Below, one piece after another: positions 1-8,301 of a DNA stretch of 33,460 bases (position 1 is its first letter; each line of letters begins with the position of its first letter). Location of the stretch: NCBI GenBank assembly GCA_017307285.1, contig JAFKFI010000085.1:1-33460 (forward strand), written 5' to 3'. This DNA is from Alphaproteobacteria bacterium (lineage in GTDB: Bacteria > Pseudomonadota > Alphaproteobacteria > Acetobacterales > Acetobacteraceae). A program made the position numbers and the translations under genes. Under the pieces are notes generated by a model that saw only the letters and a list, made by a program, of their open reading frames with translations, searched no databases and was not told where the DNA came from.

Positions 1-5
1 AGGCG

Positions 6-428
6 TTGCGGGATTTGCTCGACGATCCCGAGATGCGGGCCTTGCTCGCCGCCTCGCCGCAAGCCGGGCGGCTGCTCCGGCCGCTCTGGCAACGGCTCAC
101 CACGGAAGAATTGCCCGAGGCGCTGCGCCCGCTGCCCAGGCCGCCGAAGCCACGCAAGCCGCGCCGGTCGCGGAACAGAAGGGTGCCGGCGGATGGCCGG
201 CCGGGGCTGCGCCGGGTGCGCTTGCCCGACGGCACCAGGGCATGGGAGCCGATCCCCTGCTACCCGGCCGGCGAGCCGCCCTCGCGCCGTGCCCGCGCCC
301 GGCCGAGGCTGCCGCCGGAGCCCGAACCGCCGCGCCCCGCCCGGCCGCTACCCAAGCCGCCGCGCCCGCCCAACCCGGAGCGCCGGATCAGCGACTACAA
401 CTGGATCGGCCGGCTTTTCATGCGATAG
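6..428 (+). CDS. Pro/Arg-rich hypothetical protein, probably 5'-partial
   Basis: The frame is open from the window edge to a TAG at 426-428. The first possible start inside the window is TTG at position 6, with no room to see a ribosome binding site, so the true start may lie upstream. The visible 140 residues begin with a short helical-looking part (DLLDDPEMRALLAASPQAG) that resembles the ends of some alphaproteobacterial hypothetical proteins. About 100 residues of low-complexity Pro/Arg follow, with repeated PRPPKP-like steps, and the end is a less biased SDYNWIGRLFMR. No enzyme motif is visible. The composition suggests a disordered, basic protein, perhaps nucleic-acid binding, but that is inference only. 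GC-rich DNA can produce spurious Pro/Arg ORFs, so confidence is moderate. Confidence 0.5.
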   Translation: MRDLLDDPEMRALLAASPQAGRLLRPLWQRLTTEELPEALRPLPRPPKPRKPRRSRNRRVPADGRPGLRRVRLPDGTRAWEPIPCYPAGEPPSRRARARPRLPPEPEPPRPARPLPKPPRPPNPERRISDYNWIGRLFMR

Positions 429-499
429 CGCCGGGCGCCGGCCTTGGTGCGGCCTTGTTGTTCCACATTCGCAACTATGACACTGGGACGGGTGTTCGT

Positions 500-525
500 G
501 GCGGAATGCGCTGCGCTTTTCCGCC
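500..525. repeat. REP-like palindrome / possible terminator
   Basis: GGCGGAA at 500-506 pairs with TTCCGCC at 519-525 around a 12-base GC-rich loop. The unit lies in the 105-bp gap between two converging genes (ends at 428 and 534). Its form, a GGCG-type palindrome followed by CCCTACG, resembles dispersed intergenic repeats common in proteobacteria. It could also act as a bidirectional terminator. Only this copy is clear in the window; a weaker related stretch, GCTGCGCTACGCCCTAC, lies near 14209-14225. Confidence 0.4.
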
Positions 526-533
526 CTACGAGG

Positions 534-1460
534 CTAGGCCTCGTCGGGCGGGGCGACGTTCGGGATGCCGGCCATGAGCGAGCTTGGAATCGTCTCGACC
601 AGCTCGTCGACGGAGAACATGCCGTCATCGGTGAACTTGTAGACCGCGCGCGCTTCCTCGCCGTAGCGGTAGGTGTGGATCATCGACCGTTCCGCGTGAA
701 ACAACTGGCCGTTGACGTCGCGCGACGCCTCGCTGCAGAGATAGGCGACCATCGGCGCGACATACTCGGGGCCGGGCATCGCCATGCGCGATTCGTATTG
801 CGCCTGGGTCAACAGGCCGCGCTCCAGGCGTCGCTTCCAGCCGGCGATCACCGCGTCATTGACCGTCATTCGGGTGGCCGCCATCGGGCACATGGCGTTG
901 GCGGTGATGCCGTAGCGCCCGGCCTCGTTGGCGATCGTCCGGGTCAGGCCGATGATGCCCGCCTTGGCGGCGGCGTAGTTGCATTGGCCGACCGAGCCCT
1001 TGAACGCATCGGACGAGAAATTGACGATCCGGCCGTAGCGCGCGGCACGCATGAGCTTGACCGCGTGGTGGCACATGTTCCAGTGCCCCTTCAGGTGAAC
1101 CGATAGCACCTGGTCGAAATCCTCCTCGGTCATGTTCCAGATCATGCGCTCGCGGAGCATCCCGGCGACATTGACGACGAAGTCGATCTTTCCGTAGGTG
1201 TCGACGCACTGCGCAACCATGCGGCCGGCGCTGGCGTAGTCGGCGACCGAGGAATAGTTGGCACTCGCCCGCCCCTGGAACGCCGAGATCTCTTCCACCA
1301 CCGCGTCGGCGGGCTTCTCTTCGGTCGGCTCGCCGCCACGCCCGACGCCCGGATCGTTGACGACGACGCTGGCGCCCTCCTTGGCCAGCAGCAACGCCAC
1401 CGCGCGGCCGATGCCACGACCAGCGCCCGTCACGATCCCCGCTCGTCCTTCCAAATTCAC
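534..1460 (-). CDS. SDR family oxidoreductase, long hydroxyacyl-CoA dehydrogenase-like form
   Basis: A 308-residue NAD(P)-dependent short-chain dehydrogenase. Visible motifs are the TGAGRGIG cofactor loop (11-18), NVAG (97-100), Ser149/150 and the catalytic YAAAK (Tyr162, Lys166). At 308 residues it is longer than the usual 250, with a C-terminal extension of about 45. The long insert after beta-2 (PGVGRGGEPTEE, about 37-48) is typical of the SDRs related to the peroxisomal multifunctional enzyme type 2 / 17-beta-HSD4 dehydrogenase domain, so a 3-hydroxyacyl-CoA or hydroxysteroid-like substrate is plausible. The start is GTG at 1460, chosen because GAGGAGG lies just upstream on the minus strand (about 1468-1474). 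MsrA lies upstream on the same strand, 69 bp away, with no evident functional link. Family assignment is firm; the substrate is unknown. Confidence 0.88.
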   Translation of the reverse strand: MNLEGRAGIVTGAGRGIGRAVALLLAKEGASVVVNDPGVGRGGEPTEEKPADAVVEEISAFQGRASANYSSVADYASAGRMVAQCVDTYGKIDFVVNVAGMLRERMIWNMTEEDFDQVLSVHLKGHWNMCHHAVKLMRAARYGRIVNFSSDAFKGSVGQCNYAAAKAGIIGLTRTIANEAGRYGITANAMCPMAATRMTVNDAVIAGWKRRLERGLLTQAQYESRMAMPGPEYVAPMVAYLCSEASRDVNGQLFHAERSMIHTYRYGEEARAVYKFTDDGMFSVDELVETIPSSLMAGIPNVAPPDEA

Positions 1461-1529
1461 GGCACTTCCTCCTCAACGATTGCCCGGCAAGCGTATGAGC
1501 TTACTGGGGGAAGCGCCAAGAGGCCCCGA

Positions 1530-2261
1530 TCAGTCGGTGCAATCGGCCGATCCGGCACACGCGGTACGCTTGCCCACCGTCGCCGGCGCCGCCGCCCAGC
1601 TTTGGGGAAACAGCTGTTCCAGGCTGCGCACTTTTGGGATGTCGTTGATGGCAATGTACGGATTGTTCGGGTGCAGCGTGAGATAGTCCTGATGGTAGGC
1701 CTCGGCGGGGTAGAATGGTCCGGCTTGCTCGATGCGCGTCGCGATCGGAAGGCTGAACATGTGCGCGGCTTCGAGTTGCGCGACATAGGCGCGCGCGACA
1801 CGATCCTGGTCGGGGCCGCTCACGAACAACTCGGAGCGATATTGCGTGCCGCGATCAGGGCCTTGCCGATTCACCTGCGTCGGGTCGAGCGCCACGGAGA
1901 AGAAGATCCGCAGCAATGTCCCGTAGCTGACGCGCGAGGGATCGAATGTCACGCGGACGGCTTCGGCGTGCCCGGTCATGCCCGAGCTCACCTGCTCGTA
2001 GCTGGGATCGGAGAGCTTGCCGCCGGTGTAGCCGGAGACCGCCTGCGTGACGCCCTTGACGTGCTCGAACACGCCTTGCACCCCCCAGAAGCAGCCGCCC
2101 GCGAACGTCGCGGTTTGCTGGTGGGCGCCGCTCGGCGGGACGTCCACGGCGGGCGCCGGCATGAGCCGGGCCGCCTCCTCGGCGCCGGCCAGCGTGGGCG
2201 GACCAGCTAAACCGAGCGTGGCCAGCCCGGCATAGAGCAGGAACGTGGCGTATCGGGGCAT
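1530..2261 (-). CDS. msrA: Peptide-methionine (S)-S-oxide reductase MsrA, exported form
   Basis: Repairs oxidised methionine by reducing Met-(S)-sulfoxide. The GGCFWG motif places the catalytic Cys at residue 57. The conserved SGYTGG, GHAEAV, DPTQVNRQG and GTQYRS segments follow in the usual order, and the C-terminal tail carries two Cys (TACAGSADC) in position to act as resolving cysteines. The 243-residue length exceeds the roughly 210 of cytosolic MsrA because of an N-terminal hydrophobic signal peptide (residues about 5-26, ending LAGA). It is therefore probably periplasmic and needs an envelope thiol donor; neither that donor nor MsrB is present here. The ATG at 2259-2261 is preceded by GGGAG. 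This is one of the safest calls in the window. Confidence 0.95.
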   Translation of the reverse strand: MPRYATFLLYAGLATLGLAGPPTLAGAEEAARLMPAPAVDVPPSGAHQQTATFAGGCFWGVQGVFEHVKGVTQAVSGYTGGKLSDPSYEQVSSGMTGHAEAVRVTFDPSRVSYGTLLRIFFSVALDPTQVNRQGPDRGTQYRSELFVSGPDQDRVARAYVAQLEAAHMFSLPIATRIEQAGPFYPAEAYHQDYLTLHPNNPYIAINDIPKVRSLEQLFPQSWAAAPATVGKRTACAGSADCTD

Positions 2262-2360
2262 CGTCGATCTCCCAATCAGGCTCGCTATCAGGTTCGATCC
2301 GGCGCGCCGCAGGTTACGACGCGCTGTTCAGTCGGTCGAACGAATGGGATAGATCGCCGG

Positions 2361-2888
2361 ATGATCGAGATGGACGACGACGCGCCGCGGCTCGCGCTGA
2401 GCGGCAAGGTCTACATGACCCCCGAGGGCCACGCCCGGCTGACCGAGGAGCTCGCGCAGCTGATGCGGGTTGAGCGGCCGCGCGTGGTCGAGATCGTCTC
2501 CTGGGCCGCGGGCAATGGCGATCGGAGCGAGAACGCCGACTACCAATACGGCAAGCGACGCCTGCGCGAGATCGATCGCCGGGCGCGCTTCCTGACCAAG
2601 CGGATCGAGAACGCCGAGATCGTCGATCCATCGCGGCAGACGCAGCGTGATCGCGTCTTCTTCGGTGCGACCGTGACCTATATCGACGAGGCCGAGATCG
2701 AGCGCACGGTGGTCATCGTGGGGGAGGACGAGGCCGATATGGCACAGGGAAAGATCAGCCTGACCTCGCCCGTCGCGGTGGCCCTGATCAAGGCCAAGGC
2801 CCGCCGCGGGGACGAGGTATCGGTGCACACGCCGAAGGGCGTCGAGACGATCGAGGTGCTGTCCGTCTGCTATCCGGATGCGCCTTGA
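2361..2888 (+). CDS. greB: Transcript cleavage factor GreB (GreA/GreB family)
   Basis: Binds the RNA polymerase secondary channel and stimulates cleavage of backtracked RNA. The 175 residues comprise an N-terminal coiled coil (about 25-95) and a C-terminal FKBP-like domain (about 97-170). The loop at the coiled-coil tip contains GDRSENADY, with the two acidic residues Asp54 and Glu57 that position catalytic Mg2+. The run YGKRRLREIDRR is the GreB-type signature and distinguishes it from GreA. The family-typical ending (VSVHTPKG..TIEVLSV) is complete. The start is ATG at 2361; a second ATG at 2370 is possible. It is monocistronic, convergent with the DUF883 gene, with only 9 bp between stop codons. 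Confidence 0.93.
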   Translation: MIEMDDDAPRLALSGKVYMTPEGHARLTEELAQLMRVERPRVVEIVSWAAGNGDRSENADYQYGKRRLREIDRRARFLTKRIENAEIVDPSRQTQRDRVFFGATVTYIDEAEIERTVVIVGEDEADMAQGKISLTSPVAVALIKAKARRGDEVSVHTPKGVETIEVLSVCYPDAP

Positions 2889-2897
2889 TGAGGAGCC

Positions 2898-3260
2898 TCA
2901 GCGCCGGCCTAGGAGAACCCCCAGCGCGAGGCAGACCAGCCCGGTAATGGCGATGGCCACGAGCGGCTGCTCGCGCACGAAGTCGCTGGCCTGATCGGCC
3001 GCCCGGCCGCCCTGCCCTGAAAGCGCTTGGCGGGCGCTTCCGGCCGAGCTCGACGCCCACGAGGCGGCACGTCCGGCAGCCTCGCTTGCCTGCTCCGACA
3101 GCCGGCCCACCTTGTCGGAGATTCCGGACGCGGCGCTGCCCGCGCTCGCGCGCTCATTTCCCGTGGCACTTGATGCCGGCATCGCCCCGGCCGCCGCGGC
3201 GTCCTTGCTGTGAGCCGCCAAGGCGGCTCCCGCGCCACCGTCAATCGGATTGTCGCTCAT
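2898..3260 (-). CDS. DUF883 (ElaB/YqjD-like) membrane-anchored stress protein
   Basis: A 120-residue protein made of an Ala/Ser/Gly-rich disordered N-terminus (1-45), a segment of small-residue amphipathic helix (SDKVGRLSEQASEAAGRAAS, about 48-67), and a C-terminal block: VREQPLVAIAITG, a single transmembrane helix, and GVLLGRR at the end. The charged start, hydrophobic helix and final GRR are the hallmark of DUF883 / ElaB-YqjD proteins, which are tail-anchored in the inner membrane and in E. coli associate with ribosomes in stationary phase. The ATG at 3258-3260 has a good GGAGG ribosome binding site. It diverges from the CoxL-like gene. Confidence 0.82.
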   Translation of the reverse strand: MSDNPIDGGAGAALAAHSKDAAAAGAMPASSATGNERASAGSAASGISDKVGRLSEQASEAAGRAASWASSSAGSARQALSGQGGRAADQASDFVREQPLVAIAITGLVCLALGVLLGRR

Positions 3261-3454
3261 CGCTCACCTCCCAGTGTCGTGCTTGACCGCAACGCACTGG
3301 ACGCGCCGTGGTCGCATCGAGTTCCGCCACGATCGCCGAGACCGAGAAACATTTCGGGAAGGGGCAGGCCCGCGTGACGAGCGGTCGCGCCTGCCGCATG
3401 ATCTCCCTCTTGCAATCGGTTGCAGGGACGTTCGATCGGCAACCGGGAGGACAC
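3261..3454. promoter_or_regulatory. Divergent intergenic region
   Basis: A 194-bp gap separates the DUF883 gene (minus) from the CoxL-like gene (plus) and must carry both promoters. The plus frame stays open through this gap back to 3308, but those extra 49 codons do not resemble the family's N-terminus. A GGGAGG at 3445-3450 sits four bases before GTG 3455, so the region is treated as non-coding. No confident -35/-10 pair was picked out. Confidence 0.45.
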
Positions 3455-5917
3455 GTGTCGAACCAGAGTCCAAGCCAAGCCAATGAGATCGGCGTGCCGC
3501 GGCGGCGCGTCGAGGACCTGCGCCTGCTAACTGGCCGGGGCTGCTACGCCAGCGATCGTTTCCCTTCCGGGCTATGCCACGCCGCGCTGGTGCGCTCTCC
3601 GTACGCCCATGCGCGTATCCGGTCGATCGACACCACCCGCGCGGCGTCCCTGCCGGGCGTGCTGGCGGTCCTCACGGGCCACGATGCCGCAGCGGACGGA
3701 CTGGGGCCGATCCCGCACAATCCCGAATGGACGGGCCGGCCGGACGCCGAGCTCCGCTTGCCACCCGGTTTCGAGGTTTTTCTCACGCCCAATCCGCCGC
3801 TGCCGAGGGACAGGGTGCGCTATGTCGGCGAGGCGGTCGCGCTGGTGATCGCGGAGACCGGGGCGCTCGCCGCCGATGCCGCCGAGCAGGTCGCGGTCGA
3901 TTGGGAGCCTCTGCCGGCGATCATCCCCCCACGCGACGCATTGGCCGCGCACGCACCCCGCATCTGGACGGACTGCGCCGGCAATGTCGCGCTGACATGC
4001 GAAGTGGGAGATCGGGAGGCGGCCGATCGCGCCTTCGCCGCGGCCGCCCATGTCGTTCGACTCGACAGTCACATCCACCGCGTCACCGGCAGCCCGCTCG
4101 AGCCACGCGCCGTCGTGGGCGAATACGACCAGTCGAGCGGCCGCTACACGGTCTACACCGCGTCAGGGCGCGGCGCGGTGCAAACCCGCGAGCGGCTGGC
4201 CATAACGCTGGGCGTGCCGCTCGAGAGCTGCCGTGCCGTGTTCGGCGACATGGGCGGCAACTTCGGCACGCGCAATGCCTTCTCGCCGGAATACGCGCTG
4301 ATGCCCTGGGCGGCGCGCCGGGTCGGCCGGCCGGTGAAATGGACGGCGAGCCGCGCGGAATGCTTCCTGTCCGACTACCAGGGTCGCGACCTCACATCGG
4401 CAGCGGAACTCGCGCTCGACGCCGAGGGCAATTTCCTCGCGCTGCGCGGCGAGAACATCGCCAATCTCGGCGCGTACACGGTGTATTTTTGGCCCTTGCG
4501 CAAGGGGCTTTCCATGATGCAGGGCGTCTACCGGATTCCCGCCGTGCATTTCCGCGGCCACGCCGTGCTGACCAACACGCCGCCGGTCGCCGTGTACCGC
4601 AGCGCCGGCCGCCCCGAGGCCATCTACATGATCGAGCGGCTGATCGACATGGCCGCGTCCCAGCACGGCTTCGATCGGGCGGATCTCCGGCGGCGGAACC
4701 TCATCCCACCCAGCGCCATGCCGTTCACCACGGCCGTCGGCGTCACCTACGACAACGGCGACTACATGGCCTGCATGAACGACGCGATGCAGCGCGCCGA
4801 CTGGGAGGGCTTCGCCGTACGCAAGGCGGAGTCCGCCAGACGCGGGCTCTGTCGCGGCATCGCGGTGGCCAACTACATCGAGGTGACAAGCGGCCCTCCC
4901 CGCGAACGCGCTGAACTGACCGTGCGGCCCGACGGGACCGTGGAACTGGCCGTCGGCACGATGAGCAGCGGCCAGGGTCACGAGACCAGCTTCCCCCAGC
5001 TCGTCGCCGAATGGCTGCAGGTGCCGTTCGAGGCCGTGCGCTTCGTTGCGAACGATACCGACCGGGTCTCGGTGGGTGGCGGCTCGGTGTCCGGCCGCTC
5101 GATGCGCCTGGTCAGCCTCGCGGTCGGCGAGGCGGTGGAACGGCTCCTCGCGCGCGGCAGGTCGATCGCCGCTCATGTGCTGCAACAGCAGGACGCGGCC
5201 GCGATCGACTATGCCGAGGGCGTTTTCACCGCAACTGGCGGCGGCAGCGTGGGGTTATGGGAGACCGCAAAGGCAGCCGAGACGCTCGGGAGTCTGCCCG
5301 AGGAGTTGCGAGGCCCATTGAAGGGTGTCGGCGACATCACCAATCGCGTCGGCGGCTACCCGTACGGCACCCATGTTTGCGAGGTTGAAGTCGATCCGGA
5401 AACCGGGTCTGTCGAGGTTGTCTCCTGGACCGCGGTTGACGATGTCGGGCGAGCGGTCAACCCGCTCATCCTGCACGGCCAAGCGCACGGGGCGGTGGCG
5501 CAAGGGCTGGGCCAGGCGCTGCTCGAGGCAATCCGCTACGACCCCGAGAGCGCGCAGCTGCTGACCGGCTCGTTCATGGACTACGCGATGCCGCGCGCCG
5601 ATACCGTCCCGCCGATCCAAAGCGTGCTCAGCGAGATGCCGGCCAGCTCGCATCCGCACGGCATTCGGCCGGGGGGCGAAGGCGGGACCACCCCGGCGCT
5701 TGGCTTGGTGATAAACGCCATCGTGGATGCACTCTCCGAATACGGCGTGACCCATATCGAGATGCCCGCCACCCCTGAGCGCGTCTGGCGAGCGCTCGAA
5801 GCGGCGAAGCTCGCCCCAGTTGATCGTGCCCTGCCCTATCCGTGCAGGAAACGGCGCAGCGCCTCCCGCGTGTCGCGCTCCGCTTGCTTCGTCACACGGG
5901 CCTCGGTCGCGCGATAG
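3455..5917 (+). CDS. Molybdopterin-binding subunit of a xanthine dehydrogenase/CoxL-family hydroxylase (form II-like), orphan
   Basis: The large subunit of a molybdenum hydroxylase, about 820 residues from GTG 3455. The N-terminal a/b hammerhead domain (about 10-170) contains VEDLRLLTGRG and RYVGEAVALV. The molybdopterin-binding domain follows, with FGDMGGNFGTRN (about 263-274), the active-site loop VYRSAGRPEA (380-389), SSGQGHET (504-511), and GGEGGTTPA near the end, whose Glu742 is the expected catalytic base. The loop lacks the AYRCSFR of true CO dehydrogenase (form I), so the substrate is not CO and is probably an N-heterocycle or aldehyde. No 2Fe-2S (CoxS) or FAD (CoxM) subunit gene is nearby. 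After the usual family end (TPERVWRALEAAKLAP) about 32 non-family residues read into the antisense of the next gene, as if the original stop was lost. Confidence 0.88.
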   Translation: MSNQSPSQANEIGVPRRRVEDLRLLTGRGCYASDRFPSGLCHAALVRSPYAHARIRSIDTTRAASLPGVLAVLTGHDAAADGLGPIPHNPEWTGRPDAELRLPPGFEVFLTPNPPLPRDRVRYVGEAVALVIAETGALAADAAEQVAVDWEPLPAIIPPRDALAAHAPRIWTDCAGNVALTCEVGDREAADRAFAAAAHVVRLDSHIHRVTGSPLEPRAVVGEYDQSSGRYTVYTASGRGAVQTRERLAITLGVPLESCRAVFGDMGGNFGTRNAFSPEYALMPWAARRVGRPVKWTASRAECFLSDYQGRDLTSAAELALDAEGNFLALRGENIANLGAYTVYFWPLRKGLSMMQGVYRIPAVHFRGHAVLTNTPPVAVYRSAGRPEAIYMIERLIDMAASQHGFDRADLRRRNLIPPSAMPFTTAVGVTYDNGDYMACMNDAMQRADWEGFAVRKAESARRGLCRGIAVANYIEVTSGPPRERAELTVRPDGTVELAVGTMSSGQGHETSFPQLVAEWLQVPFEAVRFVANDTDRVSVGGGSVSGRSMRLVSLAVGEAVERLLARGRSIAAHVLQQQDAAAIDYAEGVFTATGGGSVGLWETAKAAETLGSLPEELRGPLKGVGDITNRVGGYPYGTHVCEVEVDPETGSVEVVSWTAVDDVGRAVNPLILHGQAHGAVAQGLGQALLEAIRYDPESAQLLTGSFMDYAMPRADTVPPIQSVLSEMPASSHPHGIRPGGEGGTTPALGLVINAIVDALSEYGVTHIEMPATPERVWRALEAAKLAPVDRALPYPCRKRRSASRVSRSACFVTRASVAR

Positions 5918-6789
5918 AACCCGTGATAGGTCCGCGGATACACGTGAAGCTCGACCGGCACCCCGGCGCGGCTCAACCGGTCCGCATAGATCAAGTTTTC
6001 CTCGAGGAAGAGATCGAGACCGCCGACCGAGATGTAGGTTGGGGGCAAACCTGACACATCTACGGCCCGCGAAGCCGCCGCGTAAGGCGAGACCTCGGCG
6101 GAGCCCGGTTCCTTGCCGAGCAGCGAACGCCAGCCGAAATAGTTGTTCGCTTGCGTCCAGATGAACTCGCCGACGTGCGGACGCAGGTCTTTGCGAACTG
6201 CCGTGCGATCGTCGATCATCGGGTAGATCAGGTGCTGGAAAGCGAATTTCGGCCCTTGCCGATCACGTGCGTAGAGTGCGGCACCAGCCGCGAAGCCGCC
6301 GCCTCCACTCTCGCCCTTGATGCCGATGCGGGCGCGATCAAGCCCGAGCCGGTCGGCATTCTCGTACAGCCAGACGAACACCGAGTAGATGTCTTCCACT
6401 GGCGCCGGGTGCGGTGCTTCCGGCGCGAGACGGTGATCGACCGAGTAGATCGCGCAGCGCAGGTCCGACGCGAGAAGCCTGTTCTCCACATCCTTCATTT
6501 CCGGCGCGCCCATGACGAAGCCGCCACCGTGGATGTGCACGATGGCGGGAAGCGGGCCATCGGACGCGACCGGGCGATAGGCGAGAACCCGGATCGGCTT
6601 GGCGCCAAACGCGCTCTCGATCCGGACTTCGTCAACGGTGATATCGGGCAGATGCGGCTTGGGGATGGTGTCCAAGCCAGCGACGGCAGCGGCACGGCGC
6701 TGCGCCAATGAGTCAGCGGTCAGCGTCGGCAGTGACCATAGCGCCAGCGCATCGCGCAATTCAGGGTCGACGAGTTCGATCGTGCTCAT
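5836..6789 (-). CDS. HSL-type alpha/beta hydrolase (esterase/lactonase)
   Basis: A carboxylic-ester hydrolase of the hormone-sensitive-lipase (GDXG) family, 317 residues from ATG 6789; a TTG two codons upstream has no ribosome binding site advantage. Visible (numbered from the ATG) are the oxyanion motif HGGGF (about 87-91), the nucleophile elbow GESGGG in place of the usual GDSAGG (Ser161), an acid in GGLDLF (Asp259) and the catalytic His in TYHGFY (His289). It has no signal peptide, so it is cytoplasmic. It is the last gene of a minus-strand run, 74 bp after a solute-binding protein gene, and its 3' end overlaps the 3' end of the CoxL-like gene by 82 bp. In terpene and alicyclic pathways GDXG enzymes open lactones; the substrate here is not known. 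Confidence 0.88.
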   Translation of the reverse strand: MSTIELVDPELRDALALWSLPTLTADSLAQRRAAAVAGLDTIPKPHLPDITVDEVRIESAFGAKPIRVLAYRPVASDGPLPAIVHIHGGGFVMGAPEMKDVENRLLASDLRCAIYSVDHRLAPEAPHPAPVEDIYSVFVWLYENADRLGLDRARIGIKGESGGGGFAAGAALYARDRQGPKFAFQHLIYPMIDDRTAVRKDLRPHVGEFIWTQANNYFGWRSLLGKEPGSAEVSPYAAASRAVDVSGLPPTYISVGGLDLFLEENLIYADRLSRAGVPVELHVYPRTYHGFYRATEARVTKQAERDTREALRRFLHG

Positions 6790-6863
6790 GGGCAAAAGCC
6801 GCGTCCTTGTGGGTCGAACGAAACGTTAAGGCGGCGACTCCGTGGAGACAAGCAAGCACACGA

Positions 6864-8201
6864 CTATCGCTCGGCGAAGCTCCCCATCTCGTCCTCTGCC
6901 CAGGCGATGACCTTCGGTACGGATTGGCCGTCGCGCAGCCGCGCCAGCATGGTCGAGATGGTACCCCGGTTATAGACGCGCACCGCGATCTCTGGCGGCG
7001 CGGGCGAGAGGGAGACGTAAGGATGCGCCTTGTGGATCGGCCGGAGCGGATAGTTGTAGCAGATACCGTGCGGCGGCTGGACCTGATCCCAGATGGGGAA
7101 ATCGAGCATGGAGCCGAAGGGCGGGATGTCGTAGCCGATCACGGCGTTGCACCGCTCCTGCACCCGCTCGCGCTGCATGAGGTAGGCGATGATGTCCTTG
7201 CCTGCGCCCTTGTTCTTCGAGAAGGACCACACGCCCCAGAAATTCGTCGCGTAGGCCTCGTACCGCCCAGCGGGGCCGGCCGGCGCGGGGAACGCCCAGG
7301 TGTCCTGCGCGAGAGCCGGCGCATCCTTCCGCGCGATCGCCCAAGGCGACGGAGGGTTGAAGACCAGCGCGCTCTTGCCTGAGATATACGCGCGATTGTT
7401 CGATGCGTCGTCATAGGCGACGGCATTGTCGGGCAGGAAACGGACGAGCCGCTGGGCGTATTCGAGCACCTGGCGCACGGCGTCGGACGAAAGCTGAATC
7501 TTGCCATCGCGATCAATCGGTTGCGCGCCGAACGAGGCGAACATCTGGCCGACCCAGTTAACCGAATCGCCGGTCACGCCGAGCCCGGTGCCGAACGGCA
7601 TTCCCGCCTTGTGGCACGCCTCGGCTGCCTTGAGATAGGTGTCGTAGGTCCACTCGGCAGCTTTGGGCGAGCCCTCGGCACGAGCCGGGTACATCGCCTG
7701 CACGTCGACACCGGCCTCCTTCAGCACGCTGATCCGCCCCAGCGCGCAGTAGAACAGCGACATCGTGCTGATCGGCACCGCCAGCCAGTGTCCCTTGTGC
7801 CGGCCGAGATACTCGCAGATCTCGTTCGTGGGACCATATTGTCCGGTGAGCCGCGCCATTACGTCGTCCATCGGCTCCAGCCGCTCGACGTTGTTCTGCA
7901 CTTCCCAGATTGGGAAATACGCCACGTCGTGCCCGGTGCGCGCCAGCCCTTCGGCCGCCAACGTCACCCGGTTCGGCTGCGCGGTCAGGAAATCGGCCTG
8001 CACGTCGATCTTGTTCTCGTCGGCGAATGCCTGGATCTGCCGGCGCATGACGACATTGCCCTCCGGCACCCAATGATCCGGCACGACCATCGACAGCTTG
8101 CCGGCCGCGCCGGCGGTGCGGATGTGAACGAGCGGCAAGGCCGCCGTGGCGCCGGCCAGCCGGAGCGCCCGGCGTCGCCCGATCTCACGCGAGTTCGTCA
8201 T
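6864..8201 (-). CDS. Extracellular solute-binding protein, family 1, Tat-type signal
   Basis: A periplasmic ligand receptor of the sugar or oligomer class (SBP_bac_1), 445 residues from ATG 8201. The start is set by AAGGGGAAG about 8 bases upstream and by the N-terminus, MTNSREIGRRRALRLAG, where an RRRALRL twin-arginine motif precedes a hydrophobic stretch ending near HIRTAGAAG. The open frame continues upstream to 8519 but is the antisense of the neighbouring gene. Domain features include SFGAQPID, a SGKSALVFNPPSPW segment and a NFWGVWSFSKNKGAGKDII stretch, typical of the hinge and C-lobe. No cognate permease or ATPase is adjacent. It lies 100 bp downstream of a branched-chain-type binding protein gene, so two receptor types share one transcription unit. 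The ligand cannot be read from the sequence. Confidence 0.82.
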   Translation of the reverse strand: MTNSREIGRRRALRLAGATAALPLVHIRTAGAAGKLSMVVPDHWVPEGNVVMRRQIQAFADENKIDVQADFLTAQPNRVTLAAEGLARTGHDVAYFPIWEVQNNVERLEPMDDVMARLTGQYGPTNEICEYLGRHKGHWLAVPISTMSLFYCALGRISVLKEAGVDVQAMYPARAEGSPKAAEWTYDTYLKAAEACHKAGMPFGTGLGVTGDSVNWVGQMFASFGAQPIDRDGKIQLSSDAVRQVLEYAQRLVRFLPDNAVAYDDASNNRAYISGKSALVFNPPSPWAIARKDAPALAQDTWAFPAPAGPAGRYEAYATNFWGVWSFSKNKGAGKDIIAYLMQRERVQERCNAVIGYDIPPFGSMLDFPIWDQVQPPHGICYNYPLRPIHKAHPYVSLSPAPPEIAVRVYNRGTISTMLARLRDGQSVPKVIAWAEDEMGSFAER

Positions 8202-8301
8202 CGGCGTTCTTCCCCTTCGTATGGCTTTCGTCGTTGTAGCCCAGCGGGCACCGTGCCACAGCCGATGTGCCAGCGCGAATGCAGAAGGATTGATTCCGCC
8301 C

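Noticed and set aside
2285-2310. GGTTCGATCC resembles a tRNA T-loop
   Set aside because: No matching acceptor, D or anticodon arms can be drawn around it.
4163-5185. 340-codon minus-strand ORF inside the CoxL-like gene
   Set aside because: His/Arg-rich shadow of a highly conserved gene in GC-rich DNA; no family features.
3455-5917. Form I carbon monoxide dehydrogenase large subunit
   Set aside because: The active-site loop reads VYRSAGR, not the AYRCSFR that marks true CO dehydrogenase.
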